A model generated the notes under the pieces. The model was given only the letters and a program-made list of their open reading frames with translations, was not told the origin of the DNA and ran no database searches. This document shows positions 11,212 to 23,896 of a stretch of DNA of 64,000 nt, piece after piece; position 1 is the first letter of the stretch, and every line of letters begins with the position of its first letter. This DNA is from Sialis fuliginosa (lineage: Eukaryota > Arthropoda > Insecta > Megaloptera > Sialidae): positions 28,863,001-28,927,000 of the forward strand of contig OY540813.1 in assembly GCA_961205875.1 (NCBI GenBank). The letters are read 5' to 3'. Both the position numbers and the translations under genes were made by a program.

Positions 11212-12190
11212 AGGATTTCGAAGAAACCCTATTAATCTCATCCGTCCGTCCTTTTCACTCAAAGCTAAATAGCTCGTAAACTATATAAGCTAAAAACTTG
11301 AAATTTTTACTGAACATGTAAAATGACACCCTCTAGTAAAATATGTACAAATTTATTGAATAAATACTTTTTCAGGGGGGGAAATAAGGAGCTAAAGCTA
11401 GGTAAAACAATTATTTTTTTATATCAAGGCATGTGGCACGTTAAAATGTATAACCAAACAAGCGGAATTTGACCCTTTTTTTATTTTTTTTCTAAATCAA
11501 AAATGGTGCCTGTAGGGGGCTTTAAAGCAAATCCAAAAAAAAAACAAAAAAATTGTATATCAAAATGTACATCTCATTTAGCAGAATTTGACCATATATT
11601 TTTTTCTAACTTAAAAATGGCACCTACAGGGGGCTAAAAGCAGTATTGTATTTTGTCCCCCCCCCCTCTAACTCTGTAACTACCGGCTCAAAAAGTCTGA
11701 AAAAAATTTGGTAACGAGATTTTGGTGGGACTACCAACGACAAATACTAAAGTCAACAATATAATTTTAAATTATGCAATAATAGGGAGGGGCGTAATAG
11801 AATTTTTAATTTTAATTTTCATATCTAGGCATGTAAGATGTCAAAATGTACATCTCAATTAGTAGAACATGATCATATTTTTTATTTTTTTTTCTAACTC
11901 AAAAATGGTGCCTGTAGGGGGCTAAAAGCATTGTTTACATTGTCCCCACCTTTGTAACTACTGGTTCAAAAAATCTGAACAAAATTTGGTAACGAGGCTT
12001 TGGTGGGACTACCAACGACAAATACTAAAGTCAACAATATAATTTTAAATTTTGGAATTATAGGGAGGGGCGTCGTAGAATTTTTTTTTGATATCTAGGC
12101 AAGTGGGGTGTCAAAATATAGATCTCAATTAGTAGAACTTGACTCTTCTTTATATTTTTTTCTAACTTAAAAATGCACCTGTAAGTGGTT
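11212..12190 (+). mobile_element. Dispersed element with tandem ~285-bp units
   Basis: The head carries AGAAACCCTATTAATCTC and CCGTCCGTCC. The body follows with repeated units containing CTAACTCAAAAATGGTGCCT or variants (near 11500, 11620, 11895 and 12165) and TTTGGTGGGACTACCAACGA (11722 and 12000). An inverted relative lies at about 36255-37260. No protein is encoded. It ends just before exon 12321 of E78. Confidence 0.55.
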
Positions 12191-12320
12191 CCAAACATTC
12201 CACGTAGTACGTACTTCGGAACCCTTATGGCATACACTCGTATATTTTGGTATATTTTGTATAATTCATTGATATAATTTAAATATTTTTTTCATAATTG
12301 TTTTTTTTGTTTTGTTACAG

Positions 12321-15300
12321 AACAACACTATGCTGCTGCAGATTCCAATAGTTCCACGCCAACAAAGTCATTTGTGCCATGTAAAGTATGCGGTGATAAG
12401 GCATCAGGGTATCACTATGGGGTCACCAGTTGTGAAGGGTGCAAGGTATTTGTCGATTATTTATTGTTAATGAATTTAATATTTATTATAAATTAACTTT
12501 AAATAATATTACCAAACCACTTAAGTAAACTCATAAACCACAGATTGAGAAATACTGTAGTAAATTTTGTTATCTAACAGTGTGAATAAACCCTATAAAG
12601 TATAAACATGGATAAACTTGCAAGATGTTATGGTTGTTAAAACATGTTAATAGATGTACCTATTTCGTATTTACATTAGTTATACTTTACATTCAAAATA
12701 AAAATATTAGTGTTCTTAAAGTTTGAGAATAAATACATATTAAATAATTTGTATACGTAAATTAAATTAAACATTTTTCATATTGATTTATCTTTACTAA
12801 ATCTTTTGTTTTACAGGGTTTCTTTCGTCGAAGTATCCAAAAACAGATAGAATATAGGTGTCTTCGAGATGGAAAATGTCTGGTCATTCGATTAAACAGA
12901 AACCGATGCCAGTATTGTCGATTTAAAAAATGTCTAGCTGTTGGAATGTCTAGGGATTGTACGTATAATTTAATAATATTTATTTTTAGATCTATAATAT
13001 TTTTAAACAAAGATCTGATGCAAATATTTTCATTTGATAAGTTCAGACATTACTGACAATGATTAATTATTTATCAAATTAAACATTTTAAGTGTTTTTA
13101 TTACTGCCCCGTTTAATTCTAGTAACTCTTGCGTCCTGCTTAGACGTCATTCGATACTGTAACATTTTGTACATTACTCAGATACAGAATTAATAATGAA
13201 ACTAACTAAAATGTTGAGGAATACCTTCGTTCACCCTATATACAATAATGATACACATAGATCAGTATTTATATTTATTTTTATAAAACTATTTAGTTGA
13301 AAAAACAAAAACAATATTTAAATTAGAGAAGACAAATTGCATGACGAGAAATATTTAAATTATTCTTATCTTGTAACACAATATGTAAATTAATAAACTT
13401 CCAGTGCAAAAATCTTAAAATGGAAATCAACCTAATTTTAAAAGCGTTTTAAATGGTAACTCCGTAATATGGTTTGTAACTTTACTTATGCAATTATTTT
13501 TATTAAAAATAATATGTTTGTTATTCAATGTTAAAGAAAATATATTATACATCCATGCATTATTTAATACATTTTAATTATATTGTATAGTGAATTTATA
13601 ACATTGAACTTGTAGTATTCATGATATTTTTCAAATAGAATCAGTTCTATTCAAGCAATAAATTCAACAATTAGTTTTTCTGATTTAAGTAAGTCGTGGC
13701 AATGTAAAGTATATATAAATAATTTTATTATACACACTTGAGTATATTTTTAGTAGAATTAGTTTCTTTATATCTGTCAACCTTCTAGCTACATTTGTGT
13801 ACTATTTTTTTTTTAAGAACTTCATTAAGTTTAAAATTTAATTGAAATAATTTTTTATTTGAACATTTTTGTGAGGAATACTAGCAACTGAAAAAATATG
13901 TAAGGGAATTACGGCGCTTATGCTATAGCCAAATGCTTGAGTGGCTATTTTACAAGCATGAGTGTTAAGTGATTAAAACATTACTGGCAAATGGAAATAA
14001 AAAAGGCTGAAAGTGTTACAAATAATGTTTTGAGTAAAAACAATACATTATTCAATATATAGGTACATACTTTCAGACCTTTCCACTTGCCTTAATGTTA
14101 ATGTTCATACCTTACATACTATCTAACTAGTTAAATATTCTTACATTTATTATAGCTGTTCGATACGGACGAGTACCTAAACGTTCAAGAGAAAGAGGCA
14201 TGGACGATACAACCCGTGTGACGACCACAGACCCTGATCAGTCTGACATCGAATCCAAACAACTAGCTATGTACGACATCATTGTCATGGTATCGCAAGC
14301 CCACCAAGCAAACTGCGGCTACACAGAAGAGCACACGCGAACAATCAATGAGAAAAACTTGATCGTAATTCCTCCAGCACCAGCGGAGGAGCAAGGTGTG
14401 GCCACGTCGACAGCAGACGCTCTGGAATTCCAGAGAATCTGGCTATGGCAGCAGTTTGCAATCCGTATCACTCCGAGCGTACAGAGAGTTGTAGAATTTG
14501 CTAAACGTATTCCTGGATTTTGTGATCTGAGCCAAGACGACCAGCTTATATTAATCAAAATTGGTTTCTTTGAAGTGTGGTTGACTCATATTGCAAGATA
14601 CACGAGTGATACGGCAATGATGTTCGATGATGGAACTAAGTTTGGTAAAGAACATATGGAAATTATGTATGACGTAAGTTCTGTTTAAAAAAAAAGAATA
14701 TAAGGTCAATTGTTGTAACAACATAATCATTTGTCAATCAAATTTAATAACAAGGATTTTAACTGTCAGGTAGCATGGTGGTTTTTAAAGTACAATATTT
14801 ATTAATCAAGTACTTTGCTATCAAAATTACAATACCAAAAAAAATGGAATGACTCGTACTTAGGAAAATTGCCCTATTTATTGATATGGACAATTCTACT
14901 GTTATAATATTTTGACACAACAAATTATCTCATATTCTTTAATTTTTCTATTGTATTATTGTACAAATGTAAATGAAATGTATGTTTTTAACAGGCGGAG
15001 TTTGTAACATCATTTTTCAACTTTACGAGTTCGTTTAACTCGTACACTCTGACTGACGGAGAGGTAGGACTGTTTAGTGCTGTAGTTTTATTGACTGCCG
15101 ATCGACCAGGTGTCACAGATCCGAAAGCTGTTGAACATAATCAAGATAGAATAATAGAGGCTCTAAAAATACAGGTAATACTAATAATCTTTGAAGTGCC
15201 AACATTTCCTGTAAGATTTTTTTATAACACAATATACCGTTCTTTTTTAGATTGGAAGAAATCACGTAAATGAACCGCAGCTATTTTCAAGTTTATTAGT

Positions 15301-15442
15301 AAAGTTGCCGGAGTTACGTAACTTGGGTACTAAACATTCAGGGCACCTAGACTGGTTTCGTGTGAATTGGAAAAAAATGAAATTACCACCGTTATTCGCA
15401 GAAATATTTGACATTCCTAAATGCGAGGATGATCTTCAGTGA
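12321..15442 (+). CDS. E78: Nuclear receptor E78 (NR1E), C-terminal five exons
   Basis: Ecdysone-inducible nuclear receptor of the Rev-erb/E75 group, acting as a DNA-bound transcription regulator in the nucleus. Coding exons: 12321-12445, 12817-12958, 14156-14673, 14995-15174 and 15251-15442 (stop TGA), all with AG/GT borders. The reading frame stays open across all joins for 384 residues plus a split first codon. Finger 1 ([15 protein letters not shown]) with P-box CEGCK ends exon one, and GFFRRS opens exon two. Finger 2 ([13 protein letters not shown]) and the extension [10 protein letters not shown] follow. The ligand-binding domain fills the last three exons, with the helix 3-5 signature ([20 protein letters not shown]) and a terminal LFAEIF that fits the AF-2 pattern. 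The [11 protein letters not shown] wording and [11 protein letters not shown] favour E78 over E75. The N-terminal A/B exon, which must donate one nucleotide to the first codon here, was not found; it lies upstream of the window or unrecognised in 1-12320. Confidence 0.93.
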
Positions 15443-18400
15443 GATATCAAATTAATATTTAAAAAAATGTAAATTTCCATTAGATGTTTCTATAGTAAAA
15501 GTTAAATCTATATTTTAAATTGAAAATTGTAATTTCACTGTTCTTTTTAGCATGTAATGTTCTTATAGTAAGTAACAGTGCTAAAACATTCTAATAGAAG
15601 TTTTCAAAACTTTGTAGAAAGTCTAATGGATTATATATACATATATATATTTATTAGCGAGATGAGTATTGATCAATACAAAATTACTCTTTGATTTAGG
15701 TTATGTATTACTTATTTTACCTTCTTGTTTTGTTTTCAAAAATAACCTATAAATAATGTATACAATGAAATGTTCACAAATAATTACATAACCTAATAAT
15801 AAAGACATAACCTAAATTAAACGACATACTCATCTTATTTACTAGATGCACGCTAGCCTGTGATCACATGACATTCAGTACTTTTAAGTGTGCGTAGGTT
15901 TAATAATTTAATCAATTACACTCGTTGATATCATCTATTTATTTCTCCATTATCTATAATCAGACATGCAATATTAAGATCATCGAAGAGGTGTTGTTAG
16001 TGCACTGCCAGATATTCAAATCGGATTTAGTAGATCACTGTTGATAATTCTCACAAAAGCTCTCTACTATTATGTATTTCTTGCTCAAATGGCATGGAGA
16101 AATTTTATTGGGAAGCAATTGCATTTTATCCCAGAATTTTGGTAGACTGTAATTTAATTTCAAAATAATAAAAATGTATTTGTATAAATAAATTAATATG
16201 TATGCAGGTAAAGGAGCATCCATTCATTTATTAAGTAAGACTTCAAGGAAAGGAAGGGATCTGTAAAAATCAGTTTCATATATTGAAATTGTTTTTAACA
16301 CGCTTTTATTAGCTTGACCGATCTGTAATTTCCTAATACAAATCTTACATACGACTCACTTTTCACCCACTTCTAATTGTTGTAGCAATTTGAAAATTTG
16401 AAAACTTACATAATAGGAGTATCTTTATTCTATGCATAATAGTGGTGATAATATAATATGGTATGTCGGTCATAGGAACTCCTTAATGGCTAACAATAAC
16501 CCCAAGCGTGTTTTTTAGTTTTTTTAAACTAGAATTTATTTCATTTTACACGCATCTGATTTGAGTTGCTAGGAATTCCTATTTTTTCACTATAATTAGA
16601 ATCGAGTACCGTGAAATAAATTTATGTGTTTACATTATGCTACATATGTCTTCTTTACTTCTATACTCTATACCTACATATTAAAAAAAAACTTGTGTAT
16701 GGAAGGGGAGTGGAGTCACCTAAATCTTTTGAATCCTTAGATAATGTATGGACTCTCCTTTTAACTCCCCATATGGTCATTATGTTGCTAAAAAATGACA
16801 TATTTTTGTGAATTTGTGTTATATGAAACAAAGAATTTGATCTTCACCGCTACAAACTTAAATTCATTTATGGAGGTATAATTAACAAGTACATAGTAGG
16901 TACATACTAAATATACATTTTATTTGTTGAAAACATTTGGTAAAAGATAATGTATAAATATTATGTTGATGGAAGATGTTGAAATTTTTGGATGAAAAAA
17001 TCTAAAATTTTAGTTCTCGACCCATGTTAGAGCAAAACTGACATGAGTTGCAGAAATGCTGTGTTGTATGGGGAAATTGCTTCAATTCTAAAACCATGTT
17101 AGAGGGATTACCTGTATTTATCCTAAGAGTTAAATAAAATTTTGATAACTTTACTATAGCGTATAAAAGCAATATTTTTAAATTGGTGAACTTCAATATA
17201 CTATTTAAACCAATTAATTAATGTAGACAGTTTTTTACTGAAAACAGCAATAAAGTATATAAAATAAAATATTAGCGGTATTTGATGTTAGTTTCAATAA
17301 AAATTGTGAAATAATATATTGACAATCACATTGATGTTACATATTTGCATATATCTGTCAGTAATAATATATTTTCTACCATTCTGGGATACATTTTTCC
17401 TATATACTGTACTATATACATATCATGTTGAAATTGTTTTATATAATTTTCTTTTACAGTAGAGAATTATAATTCTGTATTAAATGTTAATTGTTGTGAA
17501 GACTATGCCTTTTATATAATTTTAAAATATACATATATATATTTATTATTTTAAGTACTTTATTTAAGGAAAATCTTGAGCTCGAATTTAAAATAAATTT
17601 TAGAAGATCTAACCTTTGTAATTTTTATGAAATCCTTATACAGTATTTTATTCGAGTTTGATGTTAAACGTAAGATCGTATATATTTTTAGGAACTGTTT
17701 AAAGTGAAGGAACTACATTTAAGTATTGTAATTATCATATCATCTAAGAAATGAGTAATAATTTTTGTTAATGGTGATAAAAAATCCCCTGAGGTTCAAT
17801 ACAATAAGAGTGAGATAGAAATAGGTTTAAAACAAATCATCAATGGAAATCGGCATGTTTATGTTATTTACACAGAACTAAGAAACAAGGAAATATATTC
17901 TGATTGGTATTTGTTGTGTAGAAGTATCAGTTCATGTGCTACATGTTTAAATAAGCAATTAGATATTTAACGTGTTGATCAGCACAACAGTAATTTGCTG
18001 TTTTATTGCTATTAAATTTTCATTTTGTAATATATTAAATGTTGTGATTTGAAACAAAGATGCGCTACAAAAAGTACCATTAAAAATATTTCAATTGGTG
18101 TACATGAAAAAAATGTGGAAAACTAGTAATTATATCTTTAAAAAATCATCTTACAAATAATATGTAAATATAGAGTTACGATAATGTGTAGTTTAATTTA
18201 GTGTAATTGAAATTGATTATTATTATTATACATGTTTTCTTATTTCTTAGTTCTGTAATTATTTATTGAGATAATTTTTATAATAAGTTACTAAAGTACA
18301 AAATTTTCTTATTTATATGGGTACAGGTCTGTATTCAGTTCAAATGTAATGTAATTATTTTCTGATATGTTTTGATTTACACAATATTTGACGTACTTTC

Positions 18401-20215
18401 AATTCAGCATTTGTTTATAAATTTCATTCCAATATAAGAAATTCAAATGTACTTAAATATTGTATAAATAATTAATAATATGACACTTAAGTGCCAGTTA
18501 AGAAACATATCAGATATATTTTTCATCATAAAATTTCATCATTCTGAATAATTTTACGATGAAATTATAAAATAATAATATTGCTTGTTATGAATTCGGT
18601 TATCGTTTCAAGTACTTAATGTTATTTATAAGTAATAAATATTAATATCTATAATAAATATCACATGGTTATTTTGTGATGGAATCATGATGGTGGACAA
18701 AAGAACTTTTTCTACTTATTTATAATGGTTAGTGATTTAATTTTTTAAAATATTTATCTGTGAATATAACTTTAGGGGTATTAGATGAGATCCGTGTATT
18801 GTCAGTAACGGAGCTAAAACATCACATTTGTTAAGAATAAACTATTCTATATAATCTAAATTGTACCTTATATGAATGCAATAAATTTTATTCGAAAATG
18901 TATAGATCACTGTAGCGCTGCGAAACTTATAAACGTTCAATTAATTAATTAATTCCTGTTAATATATTTAAGATATAAAATTGTAGGACAATCAATTCGA
19001 AATGGGATAAAAATTGATATTTATTTGATTGATATGATTTACAGAAACTTTTAAATGTATATGTTTAAAGTACTGTGCTGATATTAGAATAGAAGGCATG
19101 TTTTTGTTTTAAATAAGTCTATACATTTTTGTGAATTGAACAAAAATTATCGATTAATATTAAACAAAATTATGTTCATATTCGTAAAGTTAGATGTATT
19201 TTGTATTATTATTTCTATATGCTGCTGATAGTACAGAAAGTAATGGTTTTAAGAGTCGAATTCCTTGCCCTAGTTGGTAGCTAAATGATGAATGTATAGC
19301 AAAAAGACATTTCTATGTACCTTATTTCTTATCACTGTAAATATTATAAATACATAATATATAACTACATAATGTATTCTACTTAAATTTATAAAATTAT
19401 AATTATTTATATTTAGATCTGATTTACGATCTATTTTTCCACTGCCTCAATTTTTTATTTTCTGTTTAGTTTAATTATTTAAAAACTCGTCGGAGTATAA
19501 AATTTGTTATTAGCAACTAAGTTGCTCAAAACAAAAGTATATAAATGAATGTTCTGAGTGTTTTTATTATAGGTTTTACAAATAATGAAGCAAATGTAAT
19601 ATTTTAGTTTTTGATTAAACTGTTTGAAACTTCGTATTTTTTACATATTTCCTAAAAAATAAATAAGTACAATAAAGTATGTATAATTTTGTACACACTC
19701 AAGACATTCATAATATAATAAATTAAATATTTATAAAAAGGTTATACTGGTTGGTAAAATTATAATGTTATTATATTTTATATCAGTACTTAAATATATG
19801 TTACAAATAAAGCATTTTCACTTTAAATATTTATTGTTATATTCTGTATATTGAATAAGAATCTGATGTACTATCAATCCTGAATGATACATTTACACAT
19901 ATTGTTACTCTATTTGCTCATCCATATTTCATTGTCATAACATTTAGATAGTTGTTATAATTTGTTCACACAATGTGTACTTACTGAAATTATATTAATT
20001 GTATTTATATTGTTCAAACTTTTTATATGTTATCTTTGTAATTTTTACATGTTATAAAGTAGTTTTCGATCTGTGAATATCTTTTTTTTTTTTGTAAAAA
20101 AATAACTTACACAGTATGCTATTACTGACCCCTTGCATTTTTTGGTGTTGTAGATTTTATTCAGAGATTAATATATTGCTGGAATAAATGGGGTTGAAAA
20201 TTTATTTTGTTTGTA
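15443..20215 (+). other. E78 3'UTR and AT-rich intergenic DNA
   Basis: Very AT-rich, with no transposon termini or exons that I can support. Candidate polyadenylation signals are frequent (for example AATAAA at 15798-15803 and GGAATAAATGGGG near 20180), so the transcript end cannot be fixed. Short hydrophobic or Tyr/Phe-rich frames here are composition artefacts. Confidence 0.5.
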
Positions 20216-20261
20216 TTTATTTTTAAACCTATTGCATTTTTATATTATTTGGTGAGTATTA

Positions 20262-20660
20262 TTAGTGTTTCGTGCCAAACAAAACACTAATGGAATCACT
20301 TTGGTGTTCGTCCCTCCGTTTGTCACAGACAATTTTCTCTGAAACTATTCGACATAAAAATTTGAAATTTAACACAGAGATGTGCTAAAAGAGAGTGTAG
20401 TAGCTCAATTATAGATGTGAAGTATAAAAAATTAAATTTTGATTTTAGGGGTTAATTTCAGGAGATAAATTGGGAAATGGAAAAAATAATTCAGTGTGTC
20501 AAATGAAAGCTTATTGAAGCACGAATTCAACAATATATATGTATTTTTTTATGCATTTAAAAAAATATTTTTCGGGAAAAACGCTTAAAAACTGCTGTCC
20601 TCATCCATATCACCAAAAGGATTGCTTAGAAAAATCAGAAAAAAATCATGAACATTGAGA
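20262..20660 (+). mobile_element. Probable dispersed repeat fragment
   Basis: GTGTTCGTCCCTCCGTTTGT and GAAACTATTCGACATAAAAATTTGAAATTT recall the 'TCCGTCCG ... aactttgaaatttt' heads of elements at 11212, 35041 and 47345. Only the head-like part is recognisable, and no boundaries could be set. Confidence 0.3.
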
Positions 20661-20899
20661 ATTAGGTGTAGATTGAGTCAGGATTTAAAATTCTAAAGCG
20701 ACCAATTGTTATAAACAATTTAATTGTATATTTCCTTAGAACTGCTGAACGTGCTGAACCATTGATTTAAGAAAAAAAGGTTTTCAACAAAAAATATTTC
20801 TCACAATATAAGGAATGACTTTTGCTTTTATACGTTTTTCAAAACGTATTATAATTTCATTTGGTCTGTATAAATTATTATTAAGTTTTCTCGTATTTT

Positions 20900-21202
20900 G
20901 AAAAATCGCGCGCAAAACATTGCCTGTACAGTGCTGCCGCTCGTTTCTCCAACGAGAACTAAATAATCGACACCAACATGTCAGAAGTGTATATGGCAGC
21001 TTAGATCTTAATGGGGTTGGTTTTTCTTGCGGTGAAACTAGTTTGTTGATTTCCGCGGACTTAAGAAATGATCAGTTGAAATAATACGCAATGAGCATTT
21101 TAATAATGATGGTGATAATGTAGTGCGGTTTGGTGTAAGTGTATAAAGCCACCCTTTGGCGTGGCTACAGCAATTCCGAGCACTTGGGAATGGTTTCAAA
21201 TC
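20900..21202 (+). promoter_or_regulatory. Probable Abl promoter/leader with short upstream frames
   Basis: Less AT-rich than its surroundings and free of transposon sequence (GCGCGC near 20908, CTGCCGCTCGTTTCTCC near 20933). If transcribed as 5'UTR it contains short upstream reading frames: 20978-21004 (ATG plus eight codons ending in TAG), one at 21067, one at 21091, and an ATG at 21190 in another frame that overlaps the Abl start. No TATA box is evident. Transcription start is unknown. Confidence 0.4.
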
Positions 21203-21332
21203 ATGGGTGCTCAGCAAACGAAAGATCGTATTGTTTCGGTTGGGATTCATTCCGTCAGGACTACAAGAAATAAACCTCGTGTACCAAAGGATGGCCGAGT
21301 GTTGGGATCCAATATATTTACAGAGCACAGCG
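21203..21332 (+). CDS. Abl: Abl tyrosine kinase, first coding exon
   Basis: Encodes 43 residues plus one nucleotide of a split codon. It starts MGAQQTKDR and ends SNIFTEHS before donor GGTATGG. MGAQQ.KDR at the start and NIFTEH at the exon end match what I know of the insect Abl N-terminus, where Gly2 is the myristoylation site. The exon ends in phase 1 (G), and the exon at 50673 starts AG-GCA-CTT, giving GAG GCA CTT (Glu-Ala-Leu), the residues that open the conserved second Abl exon ([13 protein letters not shown]). An in-frame GTG at 21161 is not used as a start here; ATG 21203 is the first in-frame ATG I see. The alternative, a chance frame, is unlikely given the motif and phase match. Confidence 0.85.
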
Positions 21333-23080
21333 GTATGGCAATATGTCTTAATTTAATGATTCATCCTTTCGTCTTACTCAATTCTTTGAATTTCTAATGA
21401 ACTATTTCGATAGAATATTGTTTTTATTACCAGCATGCAAAATTTAACACATATCGTTCTGGGAATAAACAATTGATTATATTTTTCAATTACTGTTACA
21501 CAGAACGATTAGCGTATATGCAATTTACTTATCTTTTACTTTCATCTTCTTGTAAATATGTGTAAATATAACAATTTGTTGTTTTTCTATATTATGCAAT
21601 TAATATTTAGAGCATGTTATTAGTTGTGGATGAAAAAATTAAAATAATGAAATCGGGTGCATATATTAATTGAATTATTGCATATTAGATTATTCAATTT
21701 ACCGTTTTCGAACTTCCTCTGTAGTAGTAAAGCAGACCTAAATGCAATTAACAGCAGCATTTATCAATAAAGCTAAAACTGTTATTTTCTGCAATAAAAA
21801 ATGTATAAATTTTATTGTATGTTATCTGCAAACCGTTATTTTTGCTGACGATCAGCTGTATTTATTATTGCATTTGATCATTTGGTATTTATTTATATCG
21901 GAATGTGTAATATGTATTTATTGTACAAATAGTAAATATTGACACTTTATCAGTCGTTGAATAATTATACGAGCAAATATTGTTGGTGCAGTACTTTTAT
22001 CATTTGGCTTCCTTTATATACTTATTGTTATGTGTGACTCATGACATTCAGTATTGTCATTTTGCATTAACATTAACAATAGATTGTATTTTATATTTAA
22101 TCGATATGTTTGGACGATACATCAATATATAGTACTTTATAATAAGTTGGGTGCCTCACGTAATAAAAACTATAGGTAGCTCACCTATAATTCAATGAAA
22201 ACACTGTTATCAGTGTTCATAAATATTATATTCGTAGAATAATGTGTTTTTAAACAATAAATCATTAAAATAGTAAACTGATTATTTTTTATCTTCCTTA
22301 TATTTATAATATTTATAAATATAAAATATAGAAAATAATATTTAAAAAGTAATTTTTATCGGTATTAGAGTAAAAAATTATTCAATATATGCATACGTTT
22401 TCAACATCATTGCAAGCCTATCTCAGGAGATAAGAATCAATTTGAAAGGTGTAAAAAAATATTATGCAGGTAATAGGTAGCACAGAACATATAATAAATA
22501 GGTAGGATACAAGGTCCTCGGGATGATACACGCTTTTACTATCGAGATGACACGATTTACACCTAGAAATTAAGAAACACGTTTTAATTAAAATTATTTT
22601 TTCCGAAGATTTCCTTATTTGGGACCAATATTATTTTATTCGACTCTTAAATAAGATTGGCTCATTTCTCTGGGGTAATAACATGTTTACGTTTAGTGTT
22701 CATCTAAATACCCATTAAATGTCCGGTACAAATAGAGGTTTATACACCCACACCTTGTATTGTTGAAGAAACGTACTTGTAATAACTATTGCAATCAGAT
22801 ATAATTGTATTTAGTCGGGCAAGACGAATATTAAATTCCCTCGTATAGCTGGGGTTGTAATCTTTTCTTAATTAATATTGAAACTTTTGCAGTAATCTTG
22901 ATTGTAAATGATGTATTTTCACTAAGTGAGATATCTAGTAGTCTAGGTTAGGTTATTATTAAAGAGAGATTAGTAGGAAGTTAAGTATAAAATACAAAAT
23001 TGTTTTATTTGTTTTCTGATATGTTATTAATTAAAAAAGGACTTTACTAAAGTTAATAAAAATCGTGTTTTGTTTTTTTA
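21333..23080 (+). other. Abl intron 1, proximal part
   Basis: AT-rich, with no exon or well-defined mobile element. The 66-codon frame at 21742-21942 lacks any recognisable domain. Confidence 0.4.
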
Positions 23081-23084
23081 TATT

Positions 23085-23385
23085 GTTTTTTACTTTGATA
23101 TATTAACTGTCATTTTGACGTTTGCATAAATTTAGATTTAGATTGAAATTGTAAAAAAATTAAAAATATACGAAAAAATAATCAGATGCGTGTTAATATA
23201 AAAATCAAATGGTTAACCAATTCTATGCAATTTATCTGAGCATCGGTTTTTATTTAAATTGTTCAATAATTAATTATCTTTGGTGAATTTAGCACGAGGA
23301 AGCACTGTGCATTTACTTGGCAGATGTTTTTTTAGATGCTAGTCATTGAATGAGTTAACTGACAGAGTGAATCACCTAAAATAAC
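23085..23385 (-). repeat. Interspersed repeat, conserved 40-bp core (copy 1)
   Basis: Shares with 37615-37870 and 53962-54225 a TTTTGACGTTTGCATAAA-like end and a well-conserved core (TTTAGCACGAGGAAGCACTG, then TGCATTTACTTGGCAGATG). The other two copies are inverted relative to this one. Non-coding; the class (SINE or MITE) is unknown. Confidence 0.65.
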
Positions 23386-23896
23386 ATCGAATCTATAAAA
23401 AAATCAAACTTTTTTATTTCTGTTAAAAATGATTAGAAATATGTTAATGTTATTTCTAAAAACAAAAATAAATAAAATACAAGCTATTAATATTAAACTT
23501 TTAACTAATTTAAATTCAGGCAGTTTCTTGTGTCTATTTTAAATCTAGTTTTTTTTAACAACTGGTAGCACATTGCTAGATTACATAAGTGTCAATAAAC
23601 CTTAAAATTTATTGTCATTCTTTATTTAAGTTGAAGCAAACATTGATAACACATAATTGTTTTCAGCCGATTTATTTTATTATTTAGGTTATAGAATTTA
23701 GTACGATAAGTGATAACAAAATAATAAAATTAGTAATTAACTGTCACTTTGATGTAATTTAAGAGGGATATATACATAGTTTTTCTATATTATTTTTACT
23801 TTCTTTATAATATAATCTAAGATTTGAGACTTATTTATATTTTTCTATTGCAACGTACGATGAAATATTGGAAGTAAGATAAAGAACGAAATAAAA

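Noticed and set aside
12762-13010. 82-codon antisense frame over an E78 exon
   Set aside because: Shadow of the zinc-finger exon on the + strand.
21161-21202. Extended Abl N-terminus starting upstream of ATG 21203
   Set aside because: The upstream codon is GTG, not ATG. Known Abl proteins start MG for myristoylation, which fits 21203.
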